NCBI RefSeq assembly: GCF_943736995.1
Contig: NZ_CALSFT010000002.1
Location: 806,001 to 870,000 of the forward strand
Direction: 5' to 3'
Source of the DNA: Sporosarcina sp. Marseille-Q4943
GTDB lineage: Bacteria > Bacillota > Bacilli > Bacillales_A > Planococcaceae
DNA length: 64,000 nucleotides
In this document: positions 61,554-64,000 of the stretch, piece by piece
Layout: each line of letters opens with the position of its first letter
Position numbering within the stretch: the stretch's first letter is position 1
Notes under the pieces: model-generated
Told to the model about the DNA's origin: nothing
The model's input: only the letters and a program-made list of their open reading frames with translations
Databases searched by the model: none
Program-made: the position numbers and the translations under genes

Positions 61554-62486
61554 ATGACAAAAAGGAAAATGGCACTTTTAGTCATGGCGTACGGAACGCC
61601 ATACAAGGAAGAGGATATCTTGCCGTACTACACGCATATCCGGCGCGGCCGTCCGCCAGCACCGGAACAACTGGAAGATCTAAAGGCCCGTTATCAAGCG
61701 ATCGGCGGCATTTCCCCGCTCGCGAAAATAACGGAAAACCAGGCGAATGCACTTGGCGACCGTCTGAATGCGATGCAGGATGAAATCGAATTCAACGTCT
61801 ATGTCGGCTTGAAGCACATTACGCCATTCGTCGAAGAAGCAGTGGAACAGATGGAGGCGGATGGAATTACAGAAGCGGTGTCGATCGTACTGGCGCCACA
61901 TTATTCTTCGTTCTCCGTGAAATCATATAATGAACGCGCGAAGGAAGAAGCCGAAAAGCATGGCATTTCCATGACGTCGGTCGAGAGCTGGTACAAGCAG
62001 CCGAAATTCATCGAATACTGGTCGGAAAAAATTCGCAGCACGTACGCTAGCATGAGCGATGCAGAACGTGAAAAGGCGTGCCTAGTCGTTTCGGCGCACT
62101 CGCTTCCTGAAAAGATCAAGCAATTCGGAGATCCGTATCCGGAGCAATTGGATGAGACTGCGAAATTGATTGCGGAAGCGGCAGAAGTGAAACACTATGC
62201 AGTCGGCTGGCAAAGTGAAGGGCAGACGGGCGAGCCATGGCTCGGACCAGACGTCCAAGATCTGACACGTGACTTGCATGAAAAAGAAGGCTATGAAACA
62301 TTCGTCTATACGCCGGTCGGCTTCGTTTCGGACCATTTGGAAGTCCTTTACGACAACGACTACGAGTGTAAAGTCGTATGCGATGAAATCGGTGCATCTT
62401 ATTACCGTCCGGCTATGCCGAATACGGACCCGCTATTCATCAGCTCAATGGCAGATGCAGTTCTTGACCAATTGAAAGAAGCCTAA
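61554..62486 (+). CDS. hemH: Ferrochelatase (coproporphyrin III ferrochelatase, CpfC)
   Basis: 310 residues from ATG 61554, six bases after AGAGGTG. It inserts iron into the porphyrin macrocycle; in this phylum the substrate is coproporphyrin III. Visible motifs are [39 protein letters not shown] with the metal-binding His, [10 protein letters not shown] and [15 protein letters not shown]. Soluble single-domain form without the C-terminal extension of eukaryotic enzymes. 33 bases after hemE, 21 before hemY. Confidence 0.96.
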   Translation: MTKRKMALLVMAYGTPYKEEDILPYYTHIRRGRPPAPEQLEDLKARYQAIGGISPLAKITENQANALGDRLNAMQDEIEFNVYVGLKHITPFVEEAVEQMEADGITEAVSIVLAPHYSSFSVKSYNERAKEEAEKHGISMTSVESWYKQPKFIEYWSEKIRSTYASMSDAEREKACLVVSAHSLPEKIKQFGDPYPEQLDETAKLIAEAAEVKHYAVGWQSEGQTGEPWLGPDVQDLTRDLHEKEGYETFVYTPVGFVSDHLEVLYDNDYECKVVCDEIGASYYRPAMPNTDPLFISSMADAVLDQLKEA

Positions 62487-62507
62487 TGGCAGCTAGGAAG
62501 TGATGAC

Positions 62508-63929
62508 ATGAGTGAACAGAAGAAAAGGGTTGTCATCGTCGGTGGAGGGATCACCGGCCTTTCCGCAGCGTTCTATATGCAAAAAGCGGCACGTGAACAA
62601 AACTTGCCGATTGAAGTGATGTTGATCGAAGCGACGAATCGGCTCGGCGGGAAAATCCAGACGGTCCGTCGTAACGGCTTTGTCATCGAACGGGGACCGG
62701 ACAGTTTCCTCATCAGGAAAAAAAGCATGGATACGTTCGCGATAGATCTCGGCATTGGCGACGATCTTGTGCGCAATGCGACGGGACAAGCGTATATCCT
62801 CGTGAATGGCCGGTTGCAACCGATTCCGGGTGGCTCCGTCATGGGCATTCCGACGAAGGTCGGCCCATTCTTGAAATCGGACCTGTTTTCATTAGCAGGC
62901 AAACTGAGGGCGGCAGGGGATTTCGTCCTGCCGCGTTCAGGGGTTGAAGGGGACCAGTCACTCGGCCACTTCTTCCGCCGCCGATTCGGGACGGAAATCG
63001 TTGAAAATCTCATCGAGCCGCTATTATCGGGAGTGTATGCAGGCGATATCGACCATATGAGCTTGCAATCGACGTTTCCGCAATTTTACGAAGTCGAGAA
63101 GAAGCACCGCAGCCTCATTCTCGGCATGAAGAAGACGACGCCGAAGCAAGTGCCGCAGAAGAATGGACATGGTGCCTCCCAAAAAGGGGCGTTCCATTCA
63201 CTCCGGTACGGACTTGAATCGATCGTCGAAGCGTCGGAGCAGCAATTGGAACCTGGCACGGTGAGGAAAGGGATCCGCATCGATAGCATTTCCAAGCAGG
63301 GAATTCAAAACGTCCTGAAGCTGAACAACGGTGAAACGGTCATAGCCGATTCTGTCATCTTGACGACAGGTCATATGGCGGCAAGCCAACTATTCGCTTC
63401 CCACGGACTGCTCGAAGGGTTGAAGGAAATCCATACGACATCCGTCGCGACAGTCGCGCTCGCATTTCCGGAGGAGCATGTCGTCCAAGATATGGAAGGG
63501 ACCGGTTTCCTCGTCTCCCGGAGCAGCGATTACTCCATTACCGCATGCACATGGGTGTCTCGGAAATGGCCGACGTCGACGCCTGAAGGGAAAGTTCTAT
63601 TGCGTGCGTTTGTCGGACGGGTAGGGGAAGATGCGATCGTTGATTTGCCGGATGACGAAATCGAGCGGATCGTCCTCGAAGATCTCGGGAAGATTATTCC
63701 GATCAAAGGCAAACCGGACTTCACGGTCATTACGCGATTCAAGGACGACCGACCGCAATACCGGGTCGGCCACCGTCAACGGATCGATGCTGCCCGCGCA
63801 GAATTGAAAGAGGCTTTCCCGAACGTCAAACTGGCAGGCGCCTCTTATGACGGTGTCGGATTGCCCGACTGCGTCGATCAAGGTAAAGCGGCCGTGGAAG
63901 AAGTCATTGCTGATCTATTTACGAATTAA
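62508..63929 (+). CDS. hemY: Coproporphyrinogen III oxidase, FAD-dependent (HemY/CgoX)
   Basis: 473 residues; AGGAAGTG precedes ATG 62508. The FAD-binding start VVIVGGGITGLSAAFYMQ, NRLGGKIQTVRRNGFVIERGPDSF and the closing LAGASYDGVGLPDCVDQGKAA are typical of the HemG/HemY family. In Firmicutes it oxidises coproporphyrinogen III to coproporphyrin III before iron insertion by HemH, so the operon encodes three sequential-type steps of the coproporphyrin branch. A terminator follows. Confidence 0.95.
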   Translation: MSEQKKRVVIVGGGITGLSAAFYMQKAAREQNLPIEVMLIEATNRLGGKIQTVRRNGFVIERGPDSFLIRKKSMDTFAIDLGIGDDLVRNATGQAYILVNGRLQPIPGGSVMGIPTKVGPFLKSDLFSLAGKLRAAGDFVLPRSGVEGDQSLGHFFRRRFGTEIVENLIEPLLSGVYAGDIDHMSLQSTFPQFYEVEKKHRSLILGMKKTTPKQVPQKNGHGASQKGAFHSLRYGLESIVEASEQQLEPGTVRKGIRIDSISKQGIQNVLKLNNGETVIADSVILTTGHMAASQLFASHGLLEGLKEIHTTSVATVALAFPEEHVVQDMEGTGFLVSRSSDYSITACTWVSRKWPTSTPEGKVLLRAFVGRVGEDAIVDLPDDEIERIVLEDLGKIIPIKGKPDFTVITRFKDDRPQYRVGHRQRIDAARAELKEAFPNVKLAGASYDGVGLPDCVDQGKAAVEEVIADLFTN

Positions 63930-63934
63930 ATCTT

Positions 63935-63959
63935 AAAGTCCGCTACCCGCGGACTTTTT
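63935..63959 (+). terminator. Terminator of hemEHY
   Basis: Perfect nine-base stem AAAGTCCGC (63935-63943) with GCGGACTTT (63949-63957), followed by TT. Confidence 0.85.
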
Positions 63960-63978
63960 CAATTGGAAGGAATTTTGT

Positions 63979-64000
63979 ATGAAAAAGATACTAGTAATCA
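63979..64000 (+). CDS. Start of a further gene, cut by the window edge
   Basis: ATG 63979 lies six bases after GGAAGGAA and begins MKKILVI. Seven codons are too few to identify a family; the strand and ribosome binding site support a real gene. Confidence 0.5.

Overview
The window looks like a chromosomal segment of a low-to-mid GC Gram-positive bacterium of the order Bacillales, most likely a Planococcaceae member such as Sporosarcina or a relative. The genus is a guess. The order is well supported by degS-degU, a comK homologue, the hemE-hemH-hemY cluster beside an HmoB-type heme monooxygenase, tagO and LCP wall-polymer genes, a secA2-slaP accessory secretion pair, csaB and many S-layer homology (SLH) proteins. 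Most genes have clear AAGGAGG-type ribosome binding sites and are separated by Rho-independent terminators. I see no rRNA, tRNA, CRISPR array or prophage.

Layout. 1-5.8 kb: cell-envelope block (partial SLH protein, O-antigen-ligase-like membrane protein, SLH-anchored phosphodiester glycosidase, CsaB pyruvyl transferase). 5.8-11.1 kb: glyoxylate shunt (LytTR regulator divergent from aceA-aceB, a tiny zinc-ribbon protein, a class V aminotransferase). 11.1-16.4 kb: glycerophosphodiesterase lipoprotein facing a Ugp-type ABC importer. 16.4-20.5 kb: a translationally coupled ABC-2 exporter island with an unusual lipoprotein. 20.5-27.1 kb: CapA-like lipoprotein and three secreted SLH enzymes (5'-nucleotidase-like, amidase, NlpC/P60). 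27.4-31.1 kb: glycosyltransferase/MurJ-like flippase pair and an M20 amidohydrolase. 31.1-34.3 kb: TAXI-TRAP transporter under a cre site, with a solute-binding protein whose two halves are in swapped order. 34.3-35.3 kb: gene-poor patch with a decayed IS1182-type transposase, two 127-bp inverted repeat elements and modular hairpins. 35.3-41.6 kb: SulP transporter, ECF transporter (dual ATPase, T, S), LysM-NlpC/P60 protein, SCP2 protein. 41.7-46.1 kb: GAF-GGDEF-EAL protein and a ba3-type cytochrome oxidase operon. 46.4-48.0 kb: nagB and a second NlpC/P60 hydrolase. 48.1-53.9 kb: slaP-secA2, tagO and an LCP ligase. 54.0-58.3 kb: YigZ, DegS-DegU, a lipoprotein, YhjD-like protein and ComK. 58.5-64 kb: M20 hydrolase, HmoB, hemEHY and the first codons of a further gene.

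How it works together. Several clusters concern building, anchoring and remodelling an S-layer-type envelope: CsaB pyruvylates the secondary wall polymer that SLH domains bind, SecA2/SlaP are known to export S-layer proteins, TagO and LCP make and attach wall polymers, and at least five SLH proteins are encoded here. Two NlpC/P60 hydrolase genes carry three-repeat WalR-type boxes on the coding strand, suggesting WalRK control.

The most unusual single item is the apparently circularly permuted TAXI solute-binding protein at 31290-32294. The most unusual non-coding item is a repeated architecture of paired hairpins sharing an outer TGTAGACAAA stem, found at two unrelated loci (34.3-35.3 kb and 47.1-47.4 kb).
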